From assembly GCA_018873225.1 (NCBI GenBank), contig JAEILZ010000004.1, forward strand, positions 3,658,001 through 3,722,000: a stretch of 64,000 nucleotides of DNA. Direction: 5' to 3'. The notes beneath the pieces are model-generated. The model was not told where the DNA came from, did no database searches, and saw nothing but the letters and a program-made list of their open reading frames with translations. Positions within the stretch are counted from its first letter, which is position 1; the number at the start of each line of letters is the position of its first letter. The translations under genes were made by a program, and so were the position numbers. The DNA comes from [Phialemoniopsis] sp. UDSM-2020 (lineage: Eukaryota; Ascomycota; Sordariomycetes; Thyridiales; Thyridiaceae). This document shows positions 1 through 10,528 of the stretch, piece after piece.

Positions 1-1020
1 CACCTTGACTGAGCCCGGCTGGCAGGTCGAGCTCAGCACTTTTCCGTCTTTGGCGACATACGCGGAGAAGTACTCCTTCCCGTCACGACCAAGTGTGTCA
101 AACCATACCACGGCGTAGGGTCCGAAGTGACCGTGGCCCCAATACCATGACTGGACGTTGCCTGTGAAGGGCGTGACTCCCCAGTTCTTGTCGTGGTATC
201 CAACTCCGTCAAACTTGACCGGCTCTCCGCCAATGATGAAGTCGGCAGATCCGTGCGCGTCCGGAATGGCATTGCTCCAGCCTACGCCGGGGCAGACTTC
301 CTCGTTCTGTCCTGCTTTGTTGAGACCGCAGGGGTAGTGCGCCGGTGCCCTCTGGAATGGGCGGTTAGAACAAGCTAGTCACAACCCGCAGGTCTAGAGA
401 GTGATGGCGGAGAAACATACCGATTTCAAGGTCAAAGTGCCGTGGACATCGAGAATGGGACTGTCGATTGTGACCGTGTACGTCGCCAGCTTTCCGATCT
501 GGATGCTGGATCCCTCAAACTTGGCGCCGACAGACTTCCATTCTCCCCGTACGCCGGACTGGCCAACCTCGAGGTGGACGGCTGACTCCAAGGACGGGTC
601 CACAGGAGCGGCGAGTTGTACCCATGTGCCGTTGTCGAAACTCGCCCACACAATGACTGCCGCTGCTCCTAGCTGCTCCGCGCCCGTGTAGCCTAGAGAC
701 TCGGGCCCGAATTCGTAGAAGACAACCTGGAAGGACATATTACCTGATGATACCGCATCGAAATACCACCTTTGTGTGTCGAGTTAGTCTGCGGCCCGCC
801 AAGCGTTAGTACTGAGGGAGTGGTCTCACCAGTCGTATGCAGTTCTGTTGGGGCCCGGAGCCAACTTTTGTCCGTCGAGGTTCCCGGCGACAGATGCGAA
901 CTCGGCTGTCACGGAACCATTCTGCCAGACATTGGGTATGTCATAAGTCTTGGAGCAGCTTGGACTTGCTGCGCCTATGCGTAGCAGCCATAGCGCTGCG
1001 AAGGCAATGTAGGCAAGCAT
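1..1020 (-). CDS. Partial secreted lipocalin-type Diels-Alderase / CrtC-like protein
   Basis: Three exons can be read: 1020-830, 769-421 and 351 to the left window edge, where the gene continues. Introns 829-770 and 420-352 have GTGAGA and GTATGT donors, CTAAC-like branch sites and AG acceptors, and frame is kept across both. The protein starts with a hydrophobic signal peptide (MLAYIAFAALWLLRIGAA). Exon 1 joins exon 2 as YDWWYFDAVSS, and exon 3 carries GYHDKNWG. These WWYFDA and YxDxNWG blocks are typical of the hydroxyneurosporene-synthase/AttH-like double-lipocalin family, which includes fungal pericyclases such as CghA, Fsa2 and Sol5. About 297 residues are visible against a usual 370-400, so the C-terminus is missing. 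Family placement is good. Whether it is a true Diels-Alderase is unknown, because no PKS or NRPS is visible in the window. Confidence 0.75.
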
Positions 1021-1774
1021 GGCGATTGCGTGACGAGATTTGAAGTTAGCCGGCTGGAGATGATGGACACTTTCGTGGGTTCACTGCGAGGAAAGGGTGA
1101 GCAGTCAGTCAAATACAAATGCAGAAATATGCGACCCTGGTAAAGTAATCGCCATTTTGTCAGCCGCGGATGCCGATCTTCAGCGCAAGCATCAAAGCAG
1201 GTCTCCCGGGTATCCGGGTATTGACTGGGTTCAGGCTCTCTGACGTAAGCGCTACCACAACTACCAACCTTTCAGAGACAACAGCGTATGCAAACAAGTG
1301 GAAAGAAACTGCGTACTTCATTGTCCGACTCGTTGGATTAAGCTTTTTCTTGATAGGTTAGACGGCACTCGATGGGGATGCGGTGGAGCCGTGATTAACA
1401 TTGAACTTCAGGGCGTTGGGGAATACAGCAAGCTTACCTTTCCAAGAACTATGTCATCATAACGACCAACTTCCTGCGAGTAAAGAGTACTTGCACATAG
1501 ATAATCAACTACTTGAGTAGATATCTACATATGAACGCACCTCCAAAGTCCGGGAAGCTGGAGGAGCCCCGCATAGCTGGACAGGGACACCCACGCGTGC
1601 CTGCCAAGCTTTTTAGAACCCCCCTTTTTCGCACGCGACTGTCCATTTTCTCCTCCAGCCCATCGTGACGCTGGCGGGGTACATTGAAGCATCCTTTGGC
1701 ACGACCGACTGCACAGCCTTGCGTGGAGTTTGTGGAGATCGGCTCTGAATCAGTCGCTCAACTTGCTGGCAAAC
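1021..1774. other. Gene-free divergent promoter region
   Basis: This stretch separates the CrtC-like gene (-) from the F-box gene (+). No convincing ORF or TATA box is seen. It contains a perfect 12-bp palindrome, GTAGATATCTAC, at 1517-1528, of unknown significance. Confidence 0.5.
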
Positions 1775-3710
1775 ATGGTCGTCAAAATAACCACGCTCCC
1801 TTCGGAGATACTTGCCCTCATCATTTTCTACGCGCACCCAGCAGACCACCTGAACATCGCACTCACGTGCAAGCGGCTCGGCGAATGTGGTCAGCCTAGC
1901 CTCAAACGGCACCGGACAGCCCACGACAAGTACCGCGTCACTTCTGATCTCCACCCTTGCACGATTCCCTACCTACTTCGAAACATCGTCCTAGGCGACG
2001 GTGTTGAAGCATGGCATGTGCGGTCCCTCGAGATATGGACATGGCGTCGGAATCCGAACCATTGGCGCCCTTTCATCGTTCCCAGAGATGGAGCATCAGA
2101 GAGGGATTGGCAGTGGGGCAGACCCCCTACTTCCGAGCAGACTCTGTGGGGCTATGATGAGTTTGGGGAGATGCGCGCGTACCTGGAGAACTTGCGGACG
2201 CAACTTGGATGGCCTGCCGACATGGCGGACCACGCCATCACGCAGATGCAGAACTACGATGACCAGGCCATCAAGCTCCTGCTGATAGCTCTCTGCCCAC
2301 GCATCACGAGCCTCAAGTTCGTTGATGGGGCCTACCCTCATGATTTATCGTAGGTACTCCTTGAAGGTAGACTCCTTCTGGCTGCCAGTTGACCAGCTGC
2401 ATTGCAGGGCGATGGATAAGCTAAATTGCTTGCCTGCGTATATCTCTCTCAGCGTGATGACTAAGCTGGACAATGATGAACTTCGATGGCCGCCAGGGTT
2501 CCATTCTCTCCACGACGTCTCTGTGGGAGCAAACAACACGATGAGTCATAATCATCGGTACAGCTCCAAGAATAGGCCGTACGTCCTTGCTGCGCTCTTA
2601 CGGCTGCCAAACATCAAATCTGTGTATTTCTGCCACTATAGAGACGACCCTTCGCTTGGGTTGATGGGAACAGCTTTGTCTCAAGTGTCTGACTGGAGGA
2701 GAGACAGCATATTTGCTCATAAGGTGGTCAGGCGCCCGGAGGCTTGGCTCCTCTCGGGACCTCAAGCCTTGAGGACCTCTACCTTGATGATGCTGCCACC
2801 ACCATCCATTCCAGGTACTGCAACGCGCTTTTCCGGTGCATTCGTGGTCTCAAGACGCTGTGTTTGCGTGGAGCACCGTACACATTACATCCTGTGACCC
2901 ACGATCTTCTGATGGACGCCCTGGCAATTCACAAGAGAACACTTAAAACCCTGATGCTCTACAACATGCGCTATCTTTGGCGTTTGTACACCGTCATGAC
3001 CCCTGTTGGGCCATATGAGCCTTGCCTGGCCGGGTCGACGGCGCTCAAGACGCTTTCTCTGTCAGCAGAAGATATCTTTCAGGGCGGCGGGGCGTTGCCT
3101 ATCAAAGGTGGGAACAGGCTCGATTCCTTGAACTACTACTTTTTTCAAAGGATGGGAGGCACGCCACGAGTGCATCGATCTCTTCATCGGGTCCTTGCCC
3201 GAGAACCTGGAAGTGTTAGTTCTGTCACTAAGTGAAGACTACTGGACAGAAGAATGGGACCAAGAAAACGGGGACAGTCCGACCACCTGGGAGGATCACG
3301 TCAGCTCCGATGACGATTATGCAGACATGACACACCGCCAGGAGCTCGACCAGTTCGAGGAAACCATCCACGTTGCCGAGGTGTGCCTCGTGCATCTGAT
3401 CAAACGACGCCCGAAGCTCAAGAAGATCTTCATTGATAAAGGAGATCGTGTTACGCAACATCCTATTCCTTACTGGAAATGGAAGTGGTTTCAGCGCGCC
3501 GTCAGAGCAGGCAAACAGCATGGTGTGGATGTGTACATCGGGAACGATGACGAACATGACTTTCCATTCCCAGCAGCACCGGACGGGGCCGACTTGGAGT
3601 CCGGGCCGGAGGCTAGGAATAGGAAAGAACGGACGTGGGAGATTCAACCTTTTACCGGGCGATGGCTAAAGAGAAAGACACAACAAGTCAGCAGAGATTC
3701 CTCATCCTAG
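1775..3710 (+). CDS. F-box / leucine-rich-repeat-like protein
   Basis: I model four exons: 1775-2349, 2408-2684, 2732-3107 and 3151-3710, giving 595 aa. The start is the ATG at 1775 because the F-box follows at once (residues about 5-45, ITTLPSEILALIIFYA ... ALTCKRLGE). An in-frame non-ATG extension upstream has no support. The body contains LRR-like strings such as SLEDLYLDDA, LKTLCLRGA and NLEVLVLSLS, typical of fungal F-box proteins that act as substrate receptors of SCF ubiquitin ligases. The introns are very short (58, 47 and 43 nt), but each restores the reading frame exactly. The GTGTCT donor at 2685 is the weakest point. An acidic, charged tail follows the last repeats. The target is unknown. 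Confidence 0.7.
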
Positions 3711-3985
3711 GCCAGGCCAGGCGCCTTGATGCAGGAAACTTGGTCAGAAGCTCAAGCAAGAAAGAATCGCGTTCTATTTGAAGTCATACCCAGTCTTGAG
3801 CTTCGGTCTATTCACAAGAGAGATAATCACGAAGAGAAGATGAAATCAAAGGTCAAGCCGTCCAATGTATGCGTCCACCACGGTAGCACTGAAGCGGGGC
3901 CGCGGTCTTAACATTCCTCCAGTTGGAGCTTCCTGTTCCTGGGGAGATGTTGAATTCCCCTTCATGCAAATGAATTGCAGCGGCC

Positions 3986-5829
3986 TTACACGGCGTTGGG
4001 CTCCGCGGCTACTACGTCAGCGGTCTCCTTTGTCTCACCGACGGCCTTGGTGTCCTGACGGTGCTCCCACGAGTGCGAAGGCACCCAACGCTTCGACTCC
4101 CGCGCGACACTGACCTCCTCATACAACTGGTCCACCTCCTCCAGACTGAGCCCCTTGGTCTCGTAGATGAAGAAGTAGACGAAAGCGATGCAGATAAAGC
4201 AGGCCCCAAACCAGACAAAGAAGATCTTGGACTGCAGGTTGGCGTAGCCCTCGCCGTAGTTGACGAGGTACGGCGTCGAAAAGGCGATGGCCCAGTTGAG
4301 CAGCCAGTTGGTCGCCGTCGTCATGCTCAGCGACTTGGCGCGCGTCTTGAGCGGGAAGATCTCGCCCGTCACGACCCAGGCCAGCGGGCCCCACGTCGCC
4401 GCGAAGAAGGAGATGTAGACGCAGGTGAAGGCCACGGCGGCCTTTTGCCCCGCGAGACTCTTGACAAAGATCTCGCCGTTATCGTGTTGGCCTGTCGACA
4501 CGGTGCCGCAGACGGCTACGATGAGCTGCGAGACGGCCATGCCGACGGCGCCCCAGAGGAGGAGCGGCCGGCGGCCCCATTTGTCGATGAAGTACATGCC
4601 CGGCACCGTGGATGCGACGTTGATTGCCGAGGTGACCATGGATATGGTGAAGCCGCTGGAGACGCCCGAGTTCTGGAAGAACTTGGTGCCGTAGTAGAAG
4701 ATAAAGTTGATACCTATATTTTCTCAAACTGTCAGTATGATGGCGTGCAAGACGTACACGTCGAAGAAGCACTCAGTTTGTACGCACCTGTCAATTGCTG
4801 CAGTGCCTGCAGAGCCATACCGGTCAACTGCCTCTTTCGTATGGGTGCCTTGAAACAGTCGAGGTACGAGCCGCTGTCCTGCGTCATCTCGTAGTTGTGG
4901 ATGGCCTGAATCTCCGCCAGTTCCATACGGATGGCAGGGCTGTCAACAGGTAGGCGTCGGATCTTGCCAAGTGCCTTGGCTGCCTGCTCAAGCTTGTCCT
5001 TTTTGATCAGATAACGTGGCGTCTCGGGGAGCACAAGCATGCCGCCAAAGAGGATCAGGGACCAGGCAAGTTGTACGGCGATGGGAATGCGGTAAGATCC
5101 GGAGTCGTTGCGTTTCGAGGTCGCGTTGTTGACTACCGAGGCAAGGAGGAGCCCGATTGTAATGGCCCATTGGTACGCGCCGACAATGACGCCACGGATC
5201 CATTTCGGTGCGGTTTCGGACTGGTAAAGGGGTACTGATCCAGACAATCAATGTTAGTATCATCTTGTCATCGTGTCATGGTGCAGGGAGATAAATGTAG
5301 CGACATGAAATGGAGAAATACTCACCCATAGCAGAGATCAAACCAACCCCAAGGCCAGCAAAGAAGCGACCGGCGAGAAACAAGGGGAGCGAAGTGGCAA
5401 CTGTATGTAAGACAACTCCAAGGTTGAAGACCCAAGTGGAGATAAGAAGCGCAGGTCGGCGCCCGATCGAGTCAGTGAGCAAGGGCGAGGCGAGGGCGCC
5501 GAAGAAGGTGCCGGCCGATAGAATGGACACGACGGCGGATTCCTGTGAGGCATTGATGTTGAGGTTGCCCGAGGGATCGATGTAGCCTGTACTGAACAAT
5601 CGCTGCCAGTAAGGCATTGCGAGGATGCCGCTCACGGTTCCGGTATCGTATCTGAAGAGAGAGAGAGACGCATTGTTAGTTCTGCGACTTGAAGGATGAA
5701 AGATGTTTTCGATACACACCCAAAGAGTACACCTCCAAAGGCCACAAAGAGGCCCATAGCAATGGCCGCCCATGATTTTCCTGCCTCTCCCTCGGGCTTC
5801 GAGAGTGCGATTGAGCGTAGGAAGCCCAT
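3986..5829 (-). CDS. MFS sugar (hexose) transporter
   Basis: Four exons (5829-5720, 5651-5326, 5234-4788, 4713-3986) give 536 aa, the normal size for the fungal sugar-porter family. All introns have GT-AG ends (donors GTGTGT, GTGAGT, GTGCGT; the last intron is closed by ATAG), and phases fit. Family motifs visible are GRRPALL in the first half, PETPRYLIKKD at the start of the central cytoplasmic loop, QQLTG joined to INFIFYYG in TM7, DKWGRRPLL, GEIFPLKTRAKS, and YETKGLSLEEVD at the C-terminal end of TM12. It should import a monosaccharide by proton symport at the plasma membrane; the exact sugar is not deducible. It is divergently paired with the secreted GH32 enzyme, which suggests uptake of the hexoses released outside the cell. 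Confidence 0.92.
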
Positions 5830-6007
5830 GGTGATGGGACGGAGTGACTTTGGCACGGAAAAGGTGCTGTACTGATAAGCAGGATGGGAACTGGAAGAAG
5901 CGACGAGTAGGAGTTGGAGATGCAGACTCAAGTCAATTCCAACAAACGGGAGCGGAAGAGCGCTTTTAAAGTTTTCTATGTGGCTCAAGGCTTCCCCGGG
6001 TCTGACT

Positions 6008-6081
6008 GTGTTTACACACATTCCTGACAAGCTTTCCTCCTATCTCTCGCCCACTCCGTGTTTACACATGTTGATGACAAG
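6008..6081. repeat. 24-nt direct repeat in promoter (two copies)
   Basis: Copies at 6008-6031 and 6058-6081 match at 20 of 24 positions. They share GTGTTTACACA at the 5' end and TGACAAG at the 3' end and are offset by exactly 50 nt. The core GTGTTTAC resembles a forkhead-type site, which is inference. They lie about 180-250 nt upstream of the transporter ATG. Confidence 0.7.
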
Positions 6082-6323
6082 ACTGCCGGTCTATCATTGA
6101 CTCCATGCCCACGAGACGCCCCGTTTGTTGTCAGTGCCAGGGACGGGAAGACATCATCGGGGAGTCCGATGAGCACGTCACCAGTCACTGGGGACTGAAG
6201 GATGGTACTGACCGGCACTGCGACATAGCTGTTCAAGCGCATGTCTTCAAAGAGCCTTGTGATGGAGTACCAGCCTCCCTAGCCTACCTTCGCAGATGAC
6301 AGGACCTTGGAACCTTCCATTTT

Positions 6324-6335
6324 CCTTCTAGAAGG
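6324..6335. promoter_or_regulatory. Palindrome CCTTCTAGAAGG (HSE-like)
   Basis: This is a perfect 12-bp inverted repeat containing TTCnnGAA, the half-site pair of heat-shock elements. The same CCTTCTAG word recurs in the tandem repeat at 6949. Function is unproven. Confidence 0.4.
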
Positions 6336-6948
6336 ACTGATCGACTCCGCTCAGACGCATCAGCTACCCCATACCAGCGCCGTGCCAAGATCCATGGGGC
6401 TGCTTACGGACCCCGACACGGAGACCAAGCGACGAATCGGACCTTTTACCCCGGCTAATAGGCCGCAAGGGTTGCCCGAGTAGCAGAGACTCCTCACTGT
6501 CTACGTAATTGTTTCATTACTGTGGGAAGGGCTGATTTCTTACATGAACGCAGTGCATCCCAGCCTCAACATCACTGGCAGGCATTATCGTCCGCGACAC
6601 GTCTGGTGATCGTTCAACAAGATCACCCTCTGAGAACTCATATGACGGCGGTTCCGAAGTCGATCGATCGGCAGTTCCATGGATTATCAAAACATCAACG
6701 CCAGAGTGACTCTAGAAAGGTGGTGTGGGGGCTGCGGCCTCCCCTCCCAATGAAGTCGACGCCGCTCACATGCATAAGCGGTTGGAGGTGTACTACTTAG
6801 TGTATGTGACTGCAACCCCATGGCGATCCTCACCCAACATGCATGAGATATCGCGGTTCAACATCTAACTCCGCGTGCAAAAGCAGGGGGCTGACGACAT
6901 GTTTCCCCGCGCCTTGCCCGCAAACTCATTAGTCTCTCCACACACCAG

Positions 6949-6981
6949 CCTTCTATCGACCTTCTAGCGGCCTTCTAGTCT
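6949..6981. repeat. Three 11-nt tandem units with CCTTCTA core
   Basis: CCTTCTA begins at 6949, 6960 and 6971, an exact 11-nt period close to one helical turn. Such phasing would place three protein-binding sites on the same face of the DNA. The tract lies about 720 nt upstream of the GH32 start. Confidence 0.6.
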
Positions 6982-7580
6982 CTTCCCAACGATGCGCGAT
7001 TTATCTTGACAACGAGACGGTGGCAGTTGGAGTTGCATGCGAAATGGAGAAGCTGAGCTGGTACCTGGCCGAGTTCCTGAAGTACCTTTGCAGATCAGTC
7101 CAAGCGCCGCCGTGACAACACAGGTCTTGGCCAATCATGACTGCGAGCGGCGCGACGCGATGGTGAGATCTGCGAACGCTAGAAGAACGCATGGAAGGCG
7201 GACTCATCATGATCTGTCTCAGTGTCTTGTACACAGGCTAGGACGGCATTCGCAGCTTCAGCCGCGTGGCAGAGCATGCTCATAACCATGTCCCTGTTCT
7301 GAACGGTCCTCGGCGTGGCCGAAGGGACGGGCCTTGGCGTACGCTGTCAAGGTGCGATGAAGACGAATTTGAGTAATCCTTGATGTGAAAGGCGCTTTTG
7401 TAGGACCTTAGCTAGCAAGTCGCGAGTCTCGTCTCGCAAGATCAACGGGACTCGGCCGGATAGATTGAACGGAAGAAAGAATCGAATAACTTTCGTGTCT
7501 TGGGTTACACCATTAGCCTCAAGGCCAGCTGCCTAAACAAATAAGTTCAGTTGCAAGATCAATTCATGTCTTCAACGGTG

Positions 7581-7588
7581 TATAAATA
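7581..7588 (+). promoter_or_regulatory. TATA box of GH32 gene
   Basis: TATAAATA lies 100 nt upstream of the GH32 ATG at 7688, a usual distance in filamentous fungi. Confidence 0.6.
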
Positions 7589-7687
7589 TTCATGCATGCC
7601 TCTGCCTCTTGACATCTCAGAATTATCTCTGCCCCGTCAGCCATCGAACTATCTCTATCATTTGCTCTGCCATCTTCTGGTCACATC

Positions 7688-9763
7688 ATGAAATACTCGA
7701 CTCTCCGCGGCACTCCGCGTCAGTGCTTCTGTCTTCTTGCGGCAGCTCACCTTCCCTGGGCTACTGCCTTGAAGCCACTGCCAGACTGCACCGTCAACTC
7801 GTACCCAGGACCACAGAATGCTGGGTTTGAGTCCGGTACTCTGGAGGGTTGGGAAGTTGTCAGCGGCAATGCTTTCGGCACCAACTCGGTCAGCAAGGAA
7901 GTCTCGTACTGGGACGGCCCTTTCCATCAGTCAGGCTCGTACTTTGTCCTCGGCAAGGCTCAGTCGGGTGAAGTTGCCGTGGGAGAGCTGCGCTCCGCAC
8001 CTTTCAAAGCCAGCAATGTCATGAGTTTCCTCATCAGCGGAGGCTACGACACCGAGAATCTCTATGTTGCGCTCATCCGCGAGGACGATGGGCAGATTCT
8101 CTTGAACCAAACTGGCGCCAACGACGAAGCACTCGTCCGCATTGTTTGGGACACCAGCGAGTGGGCCGGACAGTCTGTTCGCGTGACTGTCGTGGACCGC
8201 AGCACAAGCGAGGGATGGGGTCACATCAACTTTGATGACCTGAGAGTCGGCTGCGCGGCTCTTGGGGATGACAACGGGGATCAGAAACTTACGTTCAACG
8301 TCATCGGTCAGGCCAACCAGCCGGCCAAGGACAGCATGAATGTTTGCGATCTGTTTGCCTCCGATCCCCTGCGCCCGCAGTACCACTACACCCAGTACCA
8401 GGGCTGGATCAACGACCCTGCGGGTTTGTCCCAGTGGAAGGGGAAACACCACCTCTTCAGCCAGTTCAACCCCGACGCGCCCCTCTGGGGCCCAATGCAT
8501 TGGTCGCACGCAGAGAGCGAGGACGCCGTGCACTGGCGGGAACTACCCGTTGCGCTCTACCCCAACCCTACCAACGATAGCAGGGACACTTCTGGGCGGT
8601 TCACGGGTAGCGCAATCGCGGACGGCGATGTTCTCCGCCTCTTTCTCACGGACTTTACGGATCAGACCTACGGGCCGAAGAAGGTCCAGGAGACAGTCAT
8701 TGAAGCGACTACTACCGACGGCGTCAACTTTGTATACCTCCCCAGCAATCCCGTGATACCGGGCCCTCCCCCAAACGCATTCTCGCCCGTATTTCGCGAT
8801 CCCAAGGTGTTCCACGACCCCACCGATAACTCCTGGAAGATGGTCCTTGGCGCTGAGAACGCAGATTCTGGGCTTGTCCAGCTTTTTGAGTCGTCCGACC
8901 AAATCTCCTGGTCCTACGTCGGGATTTTGCACAGCGGCGACGGGTCTACTGGTAAACCGTGGGAATGCCCAAACTTCCTGCCGTTGGAAGACAAGTGGGT
9001 TTTGTTCTACGGAGGCGAGGCCAAGGGTTTCTACGAAGTGGGATCCTACAACGGCTCTGTCTTCACCAGCGAGAAGATCGGGCAATTCGACTACGGCCCT
9101 GCGAGCTACGCCGCGCAGTGGTACAAGGACGAGGCTGGCCGCAACCTGGCCATCGCCTGGATGGCAAATTGGCCGACACCCAAGTGGGCCAGCCGCTTGA
9201 ACGGATGGGCCGGCCAGCAGTCGGTCACGAGAGAGCTGTTCATTCGTGAGGACGGCGGCCTTGGGAGTCGCCCTATCCCAGAGCTGGACAGCCTCGCCAG
9301 CGGCCCTGCCACCAACTACGGTACCGTGAAGCTGACTGGGGATGGGGGTACGCTCCACGTTGGCCACACCAATACGGCCAGGCTCAGGTTCGTGGCGAAT
9401 CTTGGCTGCGGCACAGACCCTAGCGCCGGCTTTTCCGTTTACATGTTTCGGTCGGCGGCCGAGGAGGTGCGACTTGCGTACGACATCGAACGGCGGGTTC
9501 TCAGGCTCGAAACTACCAAGGCTGGGTATGCCGAAGCGAACACGTGGGAAGCCGTGATCGACGTCCCGGCGAGCAAGAAGCTCGCTCTGGACATCTTCAT
9601 CGATCGGTCGAGTGTGGAGGTATTTGCTGGCGACGGAACGGTCATTTCGGCACTCGTTTGGCCGCGCTATCAGGAGTCACAAGGCATTGACCTCGTTGCC
9701 GACAGGGGACGTGTCAGGTTTGAGAATGTCACGTTCACGCCACTGGGTTCGAGCTGGTGCTAG
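7688..9763 (+). CDS. Secreted GH32 fructan hydrolase (exo-levanase/inulinase/invertase type)
   Basis: Single exon, 691 aa. Residues 1-28 look like a signal peptide. Residues about 40-190 form an extra N-terminal beta-rich module (NAGFESGTLEGW ... WGHINFDDLRVGC), found in front of some levanase-type GH32 enzymes and possibly carbohydrate binding. The GH32 five-bladed propeller follows. It has the nucleophile motif WINDPAG (Asp243), the stabiliser motif FRDP (Asp371) and the acid/base motif WECP (Glu426). A C-terminal beta-sandwich ends with IDRSSVEVFAGDG. The usual WMNDPNG Asn is replaced by Ala, as in some fungal exo-fructanases. The enzyme should cleave beta-fructofuranosyl ends of sucrose, inulin or levan outside the cell; the divergent transporter could import the products. 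Substrate preference cannot be read from sequence alone. Confidence 0.93.
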   Translation: MKYSTLRGTPRQCFCLLAAAHLPWATALKPLPDCTVNSYPGPQNAGFESGTLEGWEVVSGNAFGTNSVSKEVSYWDGPFHQSGSYFVLGKAQSGEVAVGELRSAPFKASNVMSFLISGGYDTENLYVALIREDDGQILLNQTGANDEALVRIVWDTSEWAGQSVRVTVVDRSTSEGWGHINFDDLRVGCAALGDDNGDQKLTFNVIGQANQPAKDSMNVCDLFASDPLRPQYHYTQYQGWINDPAGLSQWKGKHHLFSQFNPDAPLWGPMHWSHAESEDAVHWRELPVALYPNPTNDSRDTSGRFTGSAIADGDVLRLFLTDFTDQTYGPKKVQETVIEATTTDGVNFVYLPSNPVIPGPPPNAFSPVFRDPKVFHDPTDNSWKMVLGAENADSGLVQLFESSDQISWSYVGILHSGDGSTGKPWECPNFLPLEDKWVLFYGGEAKGFYEVGSYNGSVFTSEKIGQFDYGPASYAAQWYKDEAGRNLAIAWMANWPTPKWASRLNGWAGQQSVTRELFIREDGGLGSRPIPELDSLASGPATNYGTVKLTGDGGTLHVGHTNTARLRFVANLGCGTDPSAGFSVYMFRSAAEEVRLAYDIERRVLRLETTKAGYAEANTWEAVIDVPASKKLALDIFIDRSSVEVFAGDGTVISALVWPRYQESQGIDLVADRGRVRFENVTFTPLGSSWC

Positions 9764-10528
9764 ATTTGCCAAGGACGAGATCCTTGACCCTGGATCAACT
9801 GTAGATGATCAGGCTTCTAGAAGCCAACCTGTACGTAGACTCGGCACGCATATCCGGAACTTGATGATGCGGGAGGACGTGGAGCTCTCTCACAAATACA
9901 ATCGATGAATGAACAATGACAAACAATTCTACTTGTAGCGCCGTACCCCTGCTTCTGAAGACGTCTTCGTCCTGCATGAGACTTTTAGGCCAATGGGCGC
10001 GTAGGTGGGCAAAACCAGTGATATCGAGTTGTCTAGGGGTTGAGAAAATAGCGCATATGGTGTGGAAAGGGGCTGGGATCATTTGATTCTGACAGTGACA
10101 TTGGTCAATCACTCAGGTACATGAAGAAACTCGCCGCGAATTTTGGGGGACTGTACACATGTGATGCCACTTGGTTCTGATGGGGGGTGGTGTGCAGCCC
10201 TGGTCTAGCGCTGCAATACCTGGCATTACTAGCGGGGTACTTGGACGAAGCTGAATGCAACTTGGCAACCAAGACAGCCAACCCCAACAAGACCTAGAAA
10301 CTAGCTCCAGACCAGTTGCTATGCGGGGGAACCCACCCCCAAGAGGAGCTGATGGGAAACATGGAGATATAAGTACTTCAGGGCCGAGCCATCGTTCGCC
10401 AGCCGTCTTTCGGTCCACCATCACTTCCTTCAATCTTGGTCGTCGTGGCCTTGATGACGAGACCTTCAGCAGTGTTTTCCACTGTGCCGTGCTTCGTGAA
10501 TATACCATTTTGAGCCAATACCACAACA
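9764..10528. other. Intergenic; promoter of membrane-protein gene
   Basis: No supported gene. A TATA-like ATATAAG at 10367-10373 lies about 155 nt before the next ATG. Nothing else stands out. Confidence 0.5.

Larger units (their letters stand above)
5830..7687. promoter_or_regulatory. Shared divergent promoter of sugar transporter and GH32 fructanase
   Basis: 1.86 kb without a supported gene lies between two divergently transcribed sugar-utilisation genes. On the GH32 side there is a TATA box (7581-7588). On the transporter side there is a TTTAAA-type element near 5972-5979, about 145 nt before its ATG. The region holds a 24-nt direct repeat (6008-6031 and 6058-6081), an 11-nt tandem repeat (6949-6981) and a palindrome CCTTCTAGAAGG (6324-6335). 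Six-base matches to the CreA consensus SYGGRG occur at 6188 and 6725, but such matches are common by chance. Confidence 0.6.

Noticed and set aside
6188..6730. CreA/Cre1 consensus matches in the divergent promoter
   Set aside because: The 6-base degenerate motif is expected many times by chance in 1.9 kb; not listed as sites.
8543..9367. 274-codon frame antisense to GH32
   Set aside because: Shadow of the GH32 catalytic region.
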